A DNA stretch of 64,000 nucleotides, from contig OZ244956.1 in the NCBI GenBank assembly GCA_965222505.1, positions 4,092,001 through 4,156,000 of the forward strand, in the 5' to 3' direction. The first letter of the stretch is position 1. The number at the start of each line of letters is the position of its first letter. The translations under genes were made by a program, and so were the position numbers. A model generated the notes under the pieces. That model worked only from the letters and a program-made list of their open reading frames with translations. It searched no databases and was not told where the DNA came from. Below, one piece after another: positions 8,647 through 17,572 of the stretch. The stretch is from G965222505 sp965222505. Lineage in GTDB: Bacteria > Bacteroidota > Rhodothermia > Rhodothermales > DATKEJ01.

Positions 8647-9081
8647 ATGGATAACGATAAACAAGCCGTGGCCACAACTCCCGCTGAGGCCCCGATGCAT
8701 CTGACGCCGTTTAATGAAGACGAACTCGCCTTTTTTAAAGCATTGATTCTGGAAAAACGGGCCAATGCCCTGGAAGACATTGGAAGAATGCGGGGTCAGT
8801 TGTCGAACGCTGGGGAGACGTCCGGCCAGGACTCCGCATACAGCTTCCATATGGCCGATGCCGGGACCGATGCCATGGAGCGGGAAAAACTCTATCTGAT
8901 GATTGGGCGGCAACAGAAATACGTTGGATATCTGGACCGGGCCTTGAAGCGAATTGAGAGCAAAACCTATGGAATTTGCAAGATTTCCGGCGAGCCTATC
9001 TCCAAAGAGCGTTTGATCGCGGTTCCCCATACTGAGATTAGCATTAAGGCCAAGCGCAAACAACAGGGGGCAAAGCGATAA
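8647..9081 (+). CDS. TraR/DksA-family protein lacking the C4 zinc ligands
   Basis: A 144-residue DksA/TraR-family protein. The coiled-coil part runs from about FNEDELAFFKALILEKRANA to RALKRIE, and the zinc-finger-like tail is YGICKISGEPISKERLIAVP. Only one of the four zinc cysteines remains, as in many Bacteroidota versions. By family it probably binds RNA polymerase and modulates initiation (stringent-type control), but the coiled-coil tip would need to be checked. Its stop overlaps the lspA start by one base (TAATG), so the two are translationally coupled. Confidence 0.88.
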   Translation: MDNDKQAVATTPAEAPMHLTPFNEDELAFFKALILEKRANALEDIGRMRGQLSNAGETSGQDSAYSFHMADAGTDAMEREKLYLMIGRQQKYVGYLDRALKRIESKTYGICKISGEPISKERLIAVPHTEISIKAKRKQQGAKR

Positions 9082-9698
9082 TGCGAGTATTCTGGGTGGT
9101 TGCCTGCATTGTGGTTGTCGACCAGATCACCAAGGTGTGGGTCCGCACTTCTATGTACCTTGGGGAATCCATTCCCGTTTGGGGGGACGTGCTCCGGTTG
9201 ACGTTTACCGAAAATCCAGGCATGGCCTTTGGTATTACCTTTGGGGTACCCTTGCTGGTAACCGTCTTTTCGATTATTGCGACGGTTCTTATTCTATTGT
9301 ACCTCATTTATCTGCGCAATGCCAATTGGGCGTACCGTACCGGCCTGGCGTTGATCCTGGGTGGAGCCGTCGGGAATATCATCGACCGGGTGTTTTATGC
9401 CAAGATATTCAACTATGGTGGCTTGTTTCGCGGTCAGGTCGTAGATTTTATTCATGTTGATCTGTGGCGGGGCGTTGTAGCGGATTGGGTGCCCCTGGTG
9501 GGGGGCAAGTACCTTGCACTGTTCCCCATCTGGAATGTGGCCGATATGTCCATCGTTGTCGGCGTCGTGATGGTGCTGCTCTTTCAACGCCGTCTGGCAC
9601 CCGCCACACCGGTTGCTTCAACCCCGGAATCGGTAGCCGAGCCAGCTGAAGCCATTGCCCCGCAGGCAGCACCGGAACCACCACTTGCCGGGGCTTAA
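9081..9698 (+). CDS. lspA: Lipoprotein signal peptidase (signal peptidase II)
   Basis: A 205-residue inner-membrane aspartyl protease that removes signal peptides from prolipoproteins. Family motifs are all present: VVVDQITK, NPGMAFG, GGAVGNIIDR with catalytic Asp102, VDFIHV, and WNVADMSIV with catalytic Asp155. Four membrane segments are evident. An extra Pro/Ala-rich tail of about 35 residues extends past the usual end. It overlaps the DksA-like gene by one base. The window encodes several lipoproteins that would be substrates (fasciclin, PQQ, MFP and monooxygenase). Confidence 0.97.
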   Translation: MRVFWVVACIVVVDQITKVWVRTSMYLGESIPVWGDVLRLTFTENPGMAFGITFGVPLLVTVFSIIATVLILLYLIYLRNANWAYRTGLALILGGAVGNIIDRVFYAKIFNYGGLFRGQVVDFIHVDLWRGVVADWVPLVGGKYLALFPIWNVADMSIVVGVVMVLLFQRRLAPATPVASTPESVAEPAEAIAPQAAPEPPLAGA

Positions 9699-9735
9699 CC
9701 CGGCGGGTATCGAACCCTTATAAGGTTTCACCCCT

Positions 9736-10401
9736 ATGTCGTCCATTCGTGTCATACTGGCCGATGATCATCCGGTATTCCGGTTCGGTTTACGCCACCT
9801 CATTAATCGGGAGGACGACCTGGAAGTGATCGCCGAAGCCGATAACGGCAAGCAAGCGGTTGAACTGGTCGAGGCAGAACAGCCGGATGTGCTGTTGCTG
9901 GACATTTCCATGCCGGACATGAATGGGGTCGAAGTGGTCAGACACCTCCGTAACCAGAACCTGAGGACGCGCATTATCGTGTTGAGCGGGTACGCTTACA
10001 AGATGCAGGTGGCCGAGATGATTGCCCACGGGGCCGCCGGGTACCTCCTCAAGAGCGAAGACGTGGGACAGGTGGTCGATGCCATACGCAGTGTGGCCTC
10101 CGGCGAGGAAGGTTGGCTGAGCCGTCAGGTGGCGGCGTTGCTCATGAAAGCGCAACGGCAGGGGGGCAATCCTGACCCCCATACCCAGCCGTGGACCCGC
10201 TTCAGCCGCCGCGAACAGGAAGTGTTCATGCTGCTGGCCCGGGGTTATACCAATCGGGAAATCGGCGAAGCCCTGTTCATTTCCGAGAGTACCGTCAAGA
10301 AACACGTCAACAGCATTTTCGAGAAAACGGGGCTAAAGACCCGCTCTGCCGCCGTGGCCTGGGCCTGGGAAAATGACCTGGTGAACCGGAAGTTGAATTG
10401 A
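9736..10401 (+). CDS. NarL/FixJ-family response regulator with LuxR-type HTH
   Basis: A 221-residue two-component response regulator. The receiver domain (about 1-120) has the acidic pair Asp10-Asp11, phospho-acceptor Asp56 (LLLDISMPDMNG) and the conserved Lys in YLLKSED. The C-terminal LuxR HTH reads FSRREQEVFMLLARGYTNRE ... ISESTVKKHVNSI. No histidine kinase is adjacent; the large kinase at 17.6 kb is NtrY-like and not an obvious partner. The 37-bp gap after lspA holds a 10-bp palindrome CCTTATAAGG (9715-9724) just upstream of the start. Confidence 0.93.
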   Translation: MSSIRVILADDHPVFRFGLRHLINREDDLEVIAEADNGKQAVELVEAEQPDVLLLDISMPDMNGVEVVRHLRNQNLRTRIIVLSGYAYKMQVAEMIAHGAAGYLLKSEDVGQVVDAIRSVASGEEGWLSRQVAALLMKAQRQGGNPDPHTQPWTRFSRREQEVFMLLARGYTNREIGEALFISESTVKKHVNSIFEKTGLKTRSAAVAWAWENDLVNRKLN

Positions 10402-10421
10402 TGGTTGGTGGATGCAACTCC

Positions 10422-10578
10422 GTACAGTGTCAAACCCATTCTGCTGCTGCGCGGCTCGCTTGACCGCTTCCAGCGTTGCCGGCGCTCGCCGTAGCTTGCG
10501 CTACGCCTCGTATCGGCACCTTGGTATCAGCCAAGCGCCCTCACGCAGCAACCGATCATGATGGATCTGACACAGTAC
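10422..10578. repeat. 157-bp snap-back (MITE-like) palindromic element
   Basis: The two 18-bp ends are inverted repeats matching at 15 of 18 positions: GTACAGTGTCAAACCCAT at 10422-10439 and the complement of ATGGATCTGACACAGTAC at 10561-10578. The interior is also nearly self-complementary. CTGCTGCG pairs with CGCAGCA, GCTTG(G/A)C with GCCAAGC, and a central CGTAGC-TTGC-GCTACG hairpin closes it. The whole element could fold into one long imperfect hairpin in DNA or RNA. It encodes no protein, and no clear target-site duplication is visible. It lies between convergent genes. Confidence 0.7.
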
Positions 10579-10590
10579 TTGGGATCAGGA

Positions 10591-13557
10591 TTAGGGAAGC
10601 CGAACCACTTTCCGGCTTTCCGTATAATTTTGTCCTTGCACGTGGATAAAGTAGGTCCCCGAGGATAACGCCTGTCCATCCAGGCGGAGGGTCCGCTTGC
10701 GTTGGGCGGGCAGGGTGCCATCGAATATCGTTTGGATGCGGCGGCCCTGCACGTCGTAGAGGGCAACCGTCACCGGCCCGGAGGCTGCCGGTACCAACGC
10801 CACGTGGGCTGTCTCGGCAAACGGATTCGGATAGATGGTACTCAGGTACAGATGTTGTGGCACATCCAGGTTGGTTTCTACGACGTCCGAGTAGGTAAAG
10901 GTGCCATCGAAATCAACCTGTTTGAGCCGGAAGCGATGCAGGCCCGGTTCAAGGTCTTTTACCTGGTAGGTATAGGTCTGGGCTTCTTGTGTAGTGCCGT
11001 GCCCTTCCACGAAGGTCATCTCTGCAAAGGCACCTTCTGCCATGGCGTGTTCAATGACAAACCCGGCGTTTTCCGTTTCCGAAGCCGTGGCCCATGAAAG
11101 CAATACGTCCTGGGCATTGGTTTCTGCCTCAAAGCGGGTAAGCTCAACCGGAAGCGAGGTTTCTTCTGTAAAGAAGCTCGTAAAGACCCCCCGGCCATGG
11201 GTAGCGGCCAGAATGGTACCGTCGGAGACCCGGTATTGCAGCATATCCGTCCGTACCGTTGGGAAGCTCGGGGCAGGTAGCCAACTGGGGACCAACTGGG
11301 TTTTGCCGAAGGAAAGGATATCTTCCGATTGCCACACGCCGGCTTCGGTAGCCAGCAGTACACGGTGTCGGTTGTTGGGGTCGTACATGCCCCAGCGCAC
11401 CGGCATGTCCGGCAGGCCGCTGCCGGTGTCGAGGTCGGTCCAGTTGGTGCCACCGTCGGTGGTTTCCCAGACCGAGGCGACGCCGTAATTGGAGTAGGTC
11501 ACTAGGAGATGGTCCTCGTTAGCTCCAATGTCGATGCTGGAAACGGCACCCGTTACGCCCGGATTGTTGAGTTCGGTCAGGTTGAGGGTGCTGCCTGTGT
11601 GGGCATTGGTCCCTTTGAAGATTTTCCCGGCTCCCGTCCCGATGAACAGGGTGGAGGTGCCGTTCGGGGCATATTCGGAAACGCGCAGGTGCGAAATGGC
11701 CGAGCCAACATTTGGGCTCAGGGTTACATTGCTACTTGCCGGACTGACTTCTACATTGGTAATCCGTTTCAGGGATCCCGTGTCTCGATACGCAAAGAGG
11801 ATATTTTCCCGGTTGTCATACTCCGTCGGGTTGATGAACCGGCCGGTATTTTCACCGATCATGTCACTAAACGTCAGTCCGCCATTGGTGCTGCGGCGCA
11901 GGTTGTTGTACGTGGTAGCCGTGAGGGCGATGTCGGGATTGGTCTGGTCGATGTGGGTAAACCCACCGTCGCCGCCGAAGACTTCAGCAGCAGCTCCTGT
12001 ACCGGAAGAACTAAGCCGCTGGGTGCCGTTGTCCTGCAACCCCCCGAGGTTGACGTTGCTGCCGGCTCTCGGGTGCAGAGCACCGGAGTAATACTGTGCC
12101 GTATTAAAGCCGGTACGCTCGCTGAAGCTGGGAAAACCGGTATTGGGGAGGGAAGGGGCATAATAGACGCCGCCGTCGTTGCCCACGAGCATCCGGCCCG
12201 AAGCATCAAACACGATTTCGTGCTGGTCTGCATGCACCACTGGCATGGTAGGGGTACAACCCCCGCTGGGGGTCACAAAGAACGAATCCCACACCGATAC
12301 CTGGTTCCAGGTGCTGCCGCTGTTTTCGGACCGGAACAGGTCTATGCCGCCCACAACGACGTCATTTTCATCGGTGGGGTCCACGGCAATCATCAGGTCA
12401 TACCAGGCTTGGTTTCTGGTGAAGTCTGTATCGGAAATCGTGAAGTTGTCGCAATCGTTGGGGAGGGTAAGCGTCGTCCAGGTGGTGCCCGCATCGTCAG
12501 AACGATAAATGCCTTGGATGCTGTTGGCTAGATTCTGACTGGCAGCGAAGAGTTTGTTGGCATTCGACGGGGCCGAGCCGAGGGCGGTGCGCCGCGTGGC
12601 GCCTGCACCTGGGAAGGTTGTGAGTTCAGACCAGTTCGCGCCGTTGTCCGTTGATTTCCAGAGGGAGCCTGTGGTATGGATGCCCATGGCGGCGTAGAGT
12701 GTGCCGTCAGAGGCGCGTTCCAGGTCGGCACACCGTCCGGCGGCCACGTTGAGTTCCGTGCTCCAGGAGGAACCGCCGTTGGTTGAACGTTGGATCCCCA
12801 GGCGGTAGGTACACGCCAGCACGGAGCCATCGCTGTTGACCACGATGTCCTGGACCCGGTCGAAGACGTTACCGGAGGCGGTACTGGCCAGTTGGGTCCA
12901 GGAGGTGCCGCCGTTGGTCGATTTGAAGATGCCGTTGCCCAGCACCCGGTCAATGTTGTTATAGCCTTCTCCGGTGCCTACGTAGAACACCTGTGTGTTG
13001 GAGGGGTCGTAGGCAATCGCACCGATGGCCATGTTGGCCCAGATGTCGGATACGTTCGTCCAGCCGCTGTTTGAGGTAATGTCGTTGGTGTACCAGAGGC
13101 CACCGGACGCACTTCCGGCCCAGGCTTTGTTGCTGCTGTTGGGGTCAAACATCAGCGCACGGGTTCGACCACCTACGTTGTTGGGGCCGCGTTCGGTCCA
13201 CACGCTCGTCGGCATGTTGCGTCGGCTGATGCCTTTCAGGTCGGTTGCCAGGGCATTGGCAGCCCCGAGCCGGCCTATCGGGATGGTACCGGTTTTGGGG
13301 TCCATCGTGAGCAGGAAGTCCTGTTCAAAGGCTAGGTCGGGTCGGTCCGCTTTGGGGAGTTGTTTCAACTCGGCCCTGGTCATGGGGGAGCGCAGGGAAT
13401 AGGGATGTTGTGCCAGGAAGATTTCATAGGCTTCAATGGCCGGTTCGCCGGGATCCAGGTCGGGTTCTTCGGACGGGGTGCTACGTTTCAAACCAATCAG
13501 AAACGCAAGCAGGATCAGGGCACACAGAAAGAACAATGCACGGTTACGCCTATGCAT
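10591..13557 (-). CDS. Large BNR/VPS10-like repeat protein with T9SS C-terminal sorting domain
   Basis: A 988-residue protein with an N-terminal hydrophobic segment (ALFFLCALILLAFLIGL). Many beta-propeller BNR/sortilin-type repeats follow (KSTNGGTSWTQL, RSTNGGSSWSTEL, KSTDNGANWSEL, RSDDAGTTWTTL). The last about 80 residues are a type A T9SS sorting domain (IYPNPFAETAHVAL ... VALYDVQGRRI ... LSSGTYFIHV). It is predicted to be exported across both membranes and attached to the surface or released. Related proteins are often annotated as glycosyl hydrolases, but no catalytic site can be assigned. No neighbour suggests a substrate. Confidence 0.88.
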   Translation of the reverse strand: MHRRNRALFFLCALILLAFLIGLKRSTPSEEPDLDPGEPAIEAYEIFLAQHPYSLRSPMTRAELKQLPKADRPDLAFEQDFLLTMDPKTGTIPIGRLGAANALATDLKGISRRNMPTSVWTERGPNNVGGRTRALMFDPNSSNKAWAGSASGGLWYTNDITSNSGWTNVSDIWANMAIGAIAYDPSNTQVFYVGTGEGYNNIDRVLGNGIFKSTNGGTSWTQLASTASGNVFDRVQDIVVNSDGSVLACTYRLGIQRSTNGGSSWSTELNVAAGRCADLERASDGTLYAAMGIHTTGSLWKSTDNGANWSELTTFPGAGATRRTALGSAPSNANKLFAASQNLANSIQGIYRSDDAGTTWTTLTLPNDCDNFTISDTDFTRNQAWYDLMIAVDPTDENDVVVGGIDLFRSENSGSTWNQVSVWDSFFVTPSGGCTPTMPVVHADQHEIVFDASGRMLVGNDGGVYYAPSLPNTGFPSFSERTGFNTAQYYSGALHPRAGSNVNLGGLQDNGTQRLSSSGTGAAAEVFGGDGGFTHIDQTNPDIALTATTYNNLRRSTNGGLTFSDMIGENTGRFINPTEYDNRENILFAYRDTGSLKRITNVEVSPASSNVTLSPNVGSAISHLRVSEYAPNGTSTLFIGTGAGKIFKGTNAHTGSTLNLTELNNPGVTGAVSSIDIGANEDHLLVTYSNYGVASVWETTDGGTNWTDLDTGSGLPDMPVRWGMYDPNNRHRVLLATEAGVWQSEDILSFGKTQLVPSWLPAPSFPTVRTDMLQYRVSDGTILAATHGRGVFTSFFTEETSLPVELTRFEAETNAQDVLLSWATASETENAGFVIEHAMAEGAFAEMTFVEGHGTTQEAQTYTYQVKDLEPGLHRFRLKQVDFDGTFTYSDVVETNLDVPQHLYLSTIYPNPFAETAHVALVPAASGPVTVALYDVQGRRIQTIFDGTLPAQRKRTLRLDGQALSSGTYFIHVQGQNYTESRKVVRLP

Positions 13558-13904
13558 GGGGATACCTCCGGGACTATAGGTGGGCCGTCTGGACTACGAG
13601 GTCGCCTCCGTCGTAGCATGCTGGTTCTCAGGCAGCATCGTGGACGTCCACATCCATATGTGATTGTAAGTAGAGCTGTTTTTTGCCTGGAGAAGGGGCC
13701 GCTTGACGCAGCAATTACACGTACCAACACCTCAAGTTGATCGCATAACTGGATTTTGCCTCCAGTCTATTATAGCCTCTGTTTGTTTAGTGGGTATGCC
13801 TCACCCACCAAAACAAATATAATTCAAGGTGATGTAAAATGCAAAAGTACTGCGTATTGCGTAAAGGTGTTTATCCTAACGCAATACGCAGTACGTATGA
13901 CCTG
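13558..13904. repeat. Gap with heptamer-type hairpin E
   Basis: No gene is supported in this 347-bp gap. It contains a perfect 16-bp inverted repeat, GTACTGCGTATTGCGT (13847-13862) and its complement (13879-13894), with a 16-nt loop. The units GTACTGC, GTATTGC, GTAAAGG again follow a 7-bp step. The hairpin begins 10 bp after the ppdK stop on the minus strand and could serve as a 3'-end structure, though no U-tract follows. The rest presumably carries the promoter of the BNR-repeat gene. Confidence 0.7.
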
Positions 13905-16556
13905 CTATTTCGCCAATGCGGCCTGTGCTGCGGCCAGCCGGGCAATCGGGACCCGGAAGGGGGAGCAGGACACATAGTTGAGGCCCACCTTATAGCAGAA
14001 CGCAACCGAGGAGGGGTCCCCGCCGTGTTCGCCACAGATGCCGACTTTCAGGTCGGCGCGGCTGCTGCGTCCGCGTTCGGTGGCGATCTCAACCAGTTGC
14101 CCGACGCCGGCCTGGTCGAGTTGCTGGAACGGGTCTTCGGGCAGGATCTTTGAATCCACGTAGTAGGGGAGGAATTTCCCGGCATCGTCCCGGCTGTAGC
14201 CGAAGGTCATCTGCGTCAGGTCGTTGGTCCCGAACGAGAAGAACTGGGCTTCTTTAGCGATGTGGTCTGCCATGAGTGCGGCTCGCGGAATCTCGATCAT
14301 CGTGCCGATCAGGTAGTCCACGCGGCGGCCTTTTTCGGCAAAGACTGCCTCAGCCGTTTCCTCGATGACCTTCTTCTGGTCGACAAACTCGGCCAGGGTA
14401 CCGATTAGCGGGACCATAATTTCGGGCTGTACGCCGATGCCTTCGGTGGCCAGTTCAACGGCGGCTTCGATGATGGCACGGGTCTGCATCTCGGTGATTT
14501 CCGGGTACGTGATGCCCAAGCGGCAGCCCCGGTGCCCCAGCATGGGGTTGGATTCTTCGAGGCTGTCGACTTTCTCCTGCACGGTTTCCACCGAAACGCC
14601 CATGCTTGTTGCCATGTCGGCAATGTCGGCCTGGGTATGCGGGAGGAATTCGTGGAGTGGCGGATCCAGAAGCCGGATCGTGACCGGTTTGCCGGCCATG
14701 GCGCGGAAGATGCCCCGGAAATCGTCCCGTTGGTAGGGGATGAGTATACGGAGGGCATCCCGGCGGGCTTTTTCATCGGCGGCCAGGATCATTTCGCGCA
14801 CGCTGGTGATGCGATCGCCTTCGAAGAACATGTGTTCGGTCCGGCACAGCCCGATGCCTTCCGCGCCGAACTCGATGGCTTTGGCGGCATCCTGGGGTGT
14901 GTCCGCATTGGTGCGCACGTTCATGGTGCGGAATTCATCGACCCAGCTCATAAACTTGGCAAAATCGCCACTGAGTTGGGGGGCTACCAGGGGTTGTTTG
15001 CCGAGGATAACCTCTCCGGTGGAGCCGTTGATGGAAATCCAGTCGCCTTCATTGACGGTGGTGCCGGCCACAGCAAAGGTATTGGTTTTGTAGTTGATCA
15101 CGACCGACCCGCACCCTGCGACGCAGGGTTTACCCCAGCCACGGGCCACCACGGCGGCGTGTGAGGTCATGCCACCGCGCGAGGTCAGGATGCCCTGGGC
15201 CGCGTCCATACCGCCCACGTCTTCCGGGCTGGTTTCGATACGCACCAGAATGACCTGCTTGCCATCGGCTTTGGCCGCTTCGGCGTCATCGGCGGAGAAG
15301 ACCACCTGGCCAACGGCTGCGCCTGGTGAGGCCGGAAGGCCCTGGGCAGCGACCGCGTGCTGGTACGTCGCTTCATCTTCAAAACGGGGGTGCAAGAGTT
15401 GGTCCAGGTGGCCGGGTTCGACGAGGTCCCGCACAGCCGTGGCTTTGTCCACCAGGCCGTCGTGTACGAGGTCCACGGCAATCTTGATGGCGGCAGTCCC
15501 GGTCCGTTTGCCGTTTCGGGTCTGGAGGATGAAGAGCCGCCCGTCCTGGATGGTGAACTCAATGTCCTGCATGTTCCGGTAGTGGTCTTCAAGCCGGTCG
15601 ATGTGGGAGATGAGTTCGTCGTAGGCGTCCGGCAGGACTGCCTCCAGGCGTTCGATGGGTTCCGGCGTCCGGATGCCGGCTACCACGTCTTCGCCCTGTG
15701 CGTTGATCAGGTACTCGCCGTAGAGTTTGTGTTCGCCGGTCGACGGGTTACGGGTGAAGCATACGCCTGTGCCGCTGGTGTCTCCCATGTTGCCGTAGAC
15801 CATCGCTTGCACGTTAACGGCGGTCCCGATGAGGCCCTTGATGCGGTTGATGCTCCGGTACTTGAGGGCGCGGGGGTTTTCCCAGGAGCCGAAGACGGCG
15901 TTGATGGCGAGTTTGAGTTGCTCGCGCGGGTCTGTTGGGAAGGAGGAACCGGTATGCGCCTCATAGATGGCTTTGTATTGCGCGACGAGCGTTTTGAGAT
16001 CGTCGGCACTCAGGTCTACATCGTTGGCCACGCCCCGGTCCTGTTTCAGGTTCTCGATGGCTTCTTCGAAGTGGTGGTGGTGGACGCCCATCACCACATC
16101 GCCAAACATGTCGATGAACCGGCGGTAGGCATCATAGGCAAAGCGGGGGTTGCCGGATTTTTTGGCCAGGCCTTCAACGGCGGTATCGTTCAGGCCCAGG
16201 TTCAGGACGGTGTCCATCATGCCCGGCATGGAAACGGCTGCACCGCTTCGTACAGAGACGAGCATCGGATTTTCGGGGTCATCGAAACGGGCATTCAGGG
16301 CATTTTCGATGTGGTGGATGCCTGCTTCTACGCCTTCGGCGAGGCCTTCGGGCCAGGCACCGTCGTGCTCATTGGCATACTTGCAGCAGAGCGTACTGAG
16401 GGTAAAGCCGGGCGGGACCGGCAGCCCGATGGCACTCATTTCGCTGAGGTTGGCCCCTTTGCCGCCCAGGTGGGCTTTCATGGAACGGTCGCCTTCAGAG
16501 GCCCCGTTCCCAAAGAGATAGACTTGCTTTTCTGTTGCTACAGCCGTTGTGCTCAT
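13905..16556 (-). CDS. ppdK: Pyruvate, phosphate dikinase
   Basis: An 883-residue cytoplasmic enzyme interconverting pyruvate + ATP + Pi and phosphoenolpyruvate + AMP + PPi. Domains in order: the N-terminal nucleotide-binding domain (GGKGANLSEM, PMLVSVRSGAAVSMPGMMDT), the phosphohistidine domain with TSRGGMTSHAAVVARG (catalytic His about residue 466), and the C-terminal PEP-binding barrel ending in GICGEHGGDP with the Cys general acid region. Length is normal for bacterial PPDK. ATG at 16556 is preferred over a TTG two codons upstream. It probably supports gluconeogenic or pyrophosphate-linked glycolytic flux. Confidence 0.97.
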   Translation of the reverse strand: MSTTAVATEKQVYLFGNGASEGDRSMKAHLGGKGANLSEMSAIGLPVPPGFTLSTLCCKYANEHDGAWPEGLAEGVEAGIHHIENALNARFDDPENPMLVSVRSGAAVSMPGMMDTVLNLGLNDTAVEGLAKKSGNPRFAYDAYRRFIDMFGDVVMGVHHHHFEEAIENLKQDRGVANDVDLSADDLKTLVAQYKAIYEAHTGSSFPTDPREQLKLAINAVFGSWENPRALKYRSINRIKGLIGTAVNVQAMVYGNMGDTSGTGVCFTRNPSTGEHKLYGEYLINAQGEDVVAGIRTPEPIERLEAVLPDAYDELISHIDRLEDHYRNMQDIEFTIQDGRLFILQTRNGKRTGTAAIKIAVDLVHDGLVDKATAVRDLVEPGHLDQLLHPRFEDEATYQHAVAAQGLPASPGAAVGQVVFSADDAEAAKADGKQVILVRIETSPEDVGGMDAAQGILTSRGGMTSHAAVVARGWGKPCVAGCGSVVINYKTNTFAVAGTTVNEGDWISINGSTGEVILGKQPLVAPQLSGDFAKFMSWVDEFRTMNVRTNADTPQDAAKAIEFGAEGIGLCRTEHMFFEGDRITSVREMILAADEKARRDALRILIPYQRDDFRGIFRAMAGKPVTIRLLDPPLHEFLPHTQADIADMATSMGVSVETVQEKVDSLEESNPMLGHRGCRLGITYPEITEMQTRAIIEAAVELATEGIGVQPEIMVPLIGTLAEFVDQKKVIEETAEAVFAEKGRRVDYLIGTMIEIPRAALMADHIAKEAQFFSFGTNDLTQMTFGYSRDDAGKFLPYYVDSKILPEDPFQQLDQAGVGQLVEIATERGRSSRADLKVGICGEHGGDPSSVAFCYKVGLNYVSCSPFRVPIARLAAAQAALAK

Positions 16557-17040
16557 TATCAAACGTCAGGGTTAAGGTAAAGGGAGGGTCAGCGCCTACA
16601 GGGCCCGCAGCATACGGGACAGCTTCTGGCCGCCGGTCCAACGCCGACGGCAAACCCATATCGAACAAGTTGTAATAGAGGGGAATGGTGGGTCGAGGAA
16701 GCGCCGCCGTACACCAGACGACGACGTGGCCGACCAAGGTTAAACCGATGGTGGTTTCCGGAAGCGCTTTTCTACACGGTTCCCGAATAACATACACCGC
16801 ACCCCTCTCTGAGGCAACCATTCAACATTGAGGTTTTTGCGGATTCGGAGTGCGGGGTGCGCCTCCCCCCTTGAACCTGAGCCGCACTCCGCACCCCGCA
16901 CGAATAAAACAGGTTGTCCAATATTCCATACAGGTTCTTGGGGAACGGGTGCGGTTTTAGGCGGGAATAGGAAACGGGCGTGTTTTTTGCTGGAAGATGG
17001 GGTACTGATCCTGTTCACAAAAATGGAAAGGGAGATGGTG
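16557..17040. repeat. Gap with GC-rich heptamer element F
   Basis: This 484-bp gap lies between divergent ppdK and DUF4783 genes. At 16839-16861 the units are GCGGATT, CGGAGTG, CGGGGTG, CG; at 16883-16903 they are CGCACTC, CGCACCC, CGCACGA. GTGCGGGGTGCG (16850-16861) pairs perfectly with 16890-16901. A long open reading frame upstream of 17041 crosses the repeat but is not convincing as protein. The rest should hold both promoters; I see no clear consensus. Confidence 0.65.
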
Positions 17041-17511
17041 ATGAATGGAAGGGAAGGCATAGAGCGCGTACATCGCCTGGGGCATCCATGGATGTGGATC
17101 CTGATCTTGGTCCTTACAGGATGGACCCAGGGGCCGTCCGTGAAAGATTTGGACGATGTGGCCTTGCGTCAGGTTGGCGCGGCTCTCGAAGCCGGGGATG
17201 CCGAAGCCTTGCTCACGGGGGCGGCCAGACAGATTGCGGTTACCCTTGACGGCAAAACGGCCATGTACAGCCGGGCACAGGCCCGGTACGTAATGCGGGC
17301 CTTCTTTAGCCGCCGCCCGCCGTCCCGGTTTGTGTTCGGAAATGTACGCCGTTCCAGCGGGCAAGCCGAGGCCCGAGGCACCTACTGGTCCCACCGCACC
17401 CGCGGGGGACACGACGTCTACATCCGCTTGCGGTGGAAAAACGGCCGGTGGCAACTCAGGGCGCTACACATCGAGATGCGCATACGCCGGTGGGGGATTG
17501 GATCGGAATGA
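17041..17511 (+). CDS. DUF4783-like secreted or membrane-anchored protein
   Basis: A 156-residue protein with an N-terminal hydrophobic segment (MWILILVLTGW) and a small alpha/beta domain. That domain (LRQVGAALEAGDAEALLTGA, YSRAQARYVMRAFFSRRPPS, GRWQLRALHIEMR) resembles the DUF4783 family found in Bacteroidota, an NTF2-like fold of unknown function. ATG at 17041 is preferred because GGGAG lies about 6 bp upstream; the frame continues to 16828 but through a repeat. It is followed after 13 bp by a heptamer hairpin and then the large kinase gene, so co-transcription is possible. Confidence 0.7.
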   Translation: MNGREGIERVHRLGHPWMWILILVLTGWTQGPSVKDLDDVALRQVGAALEAGDAEALLTGAARQIAVTLDGKTAMYSRAQARYVMRAFFSRRPPSRFVFGNVRRSSGQAEARGTYWSHRTRGGHDVYIRLRWKNGRWQLRALHIEMRIRRWGIGSE

Positions 17512-17524
17512 TTATCTTGACTTC

Positions 17525-17567
17525 GCGTAATGCGTAACGCGCCATGCGTAAAAAGGTAACTTTACGC
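17525..17567. repeat. Heptamer-iterated element G
   Basis: Units are GCGTAAT, GCGTAAC, GCGCCAT, GCGTAAA (17525-17552), an 8-nt loop (17553-17560), then TTTACGC (17561-17567) pairing with the last unit. It is the same heptamer family as elements E and H. It begins 13 bp after the DUF4783 stop and ends 5 bp before the TTG start of the kinase, so it would form a hairpin in the kinase ribosome-binding region. Confidence 0.65.
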
Positions 17568-17572
17568 ACGAG

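Noticed and set aside
15357..16580. A 407-codon open frame antisense to ppdK
   Set aside because: Shadow of PPDK; no recognisable domain and no independent start signals.
16828..17040. N-terminal extension of the DUF4783 gene back to 16828
   Set aside because: The extension runs through the 7-bp GC-rich repeat and contains no signal peptide; the ATG at 17041 has a good ribosome-binding site.
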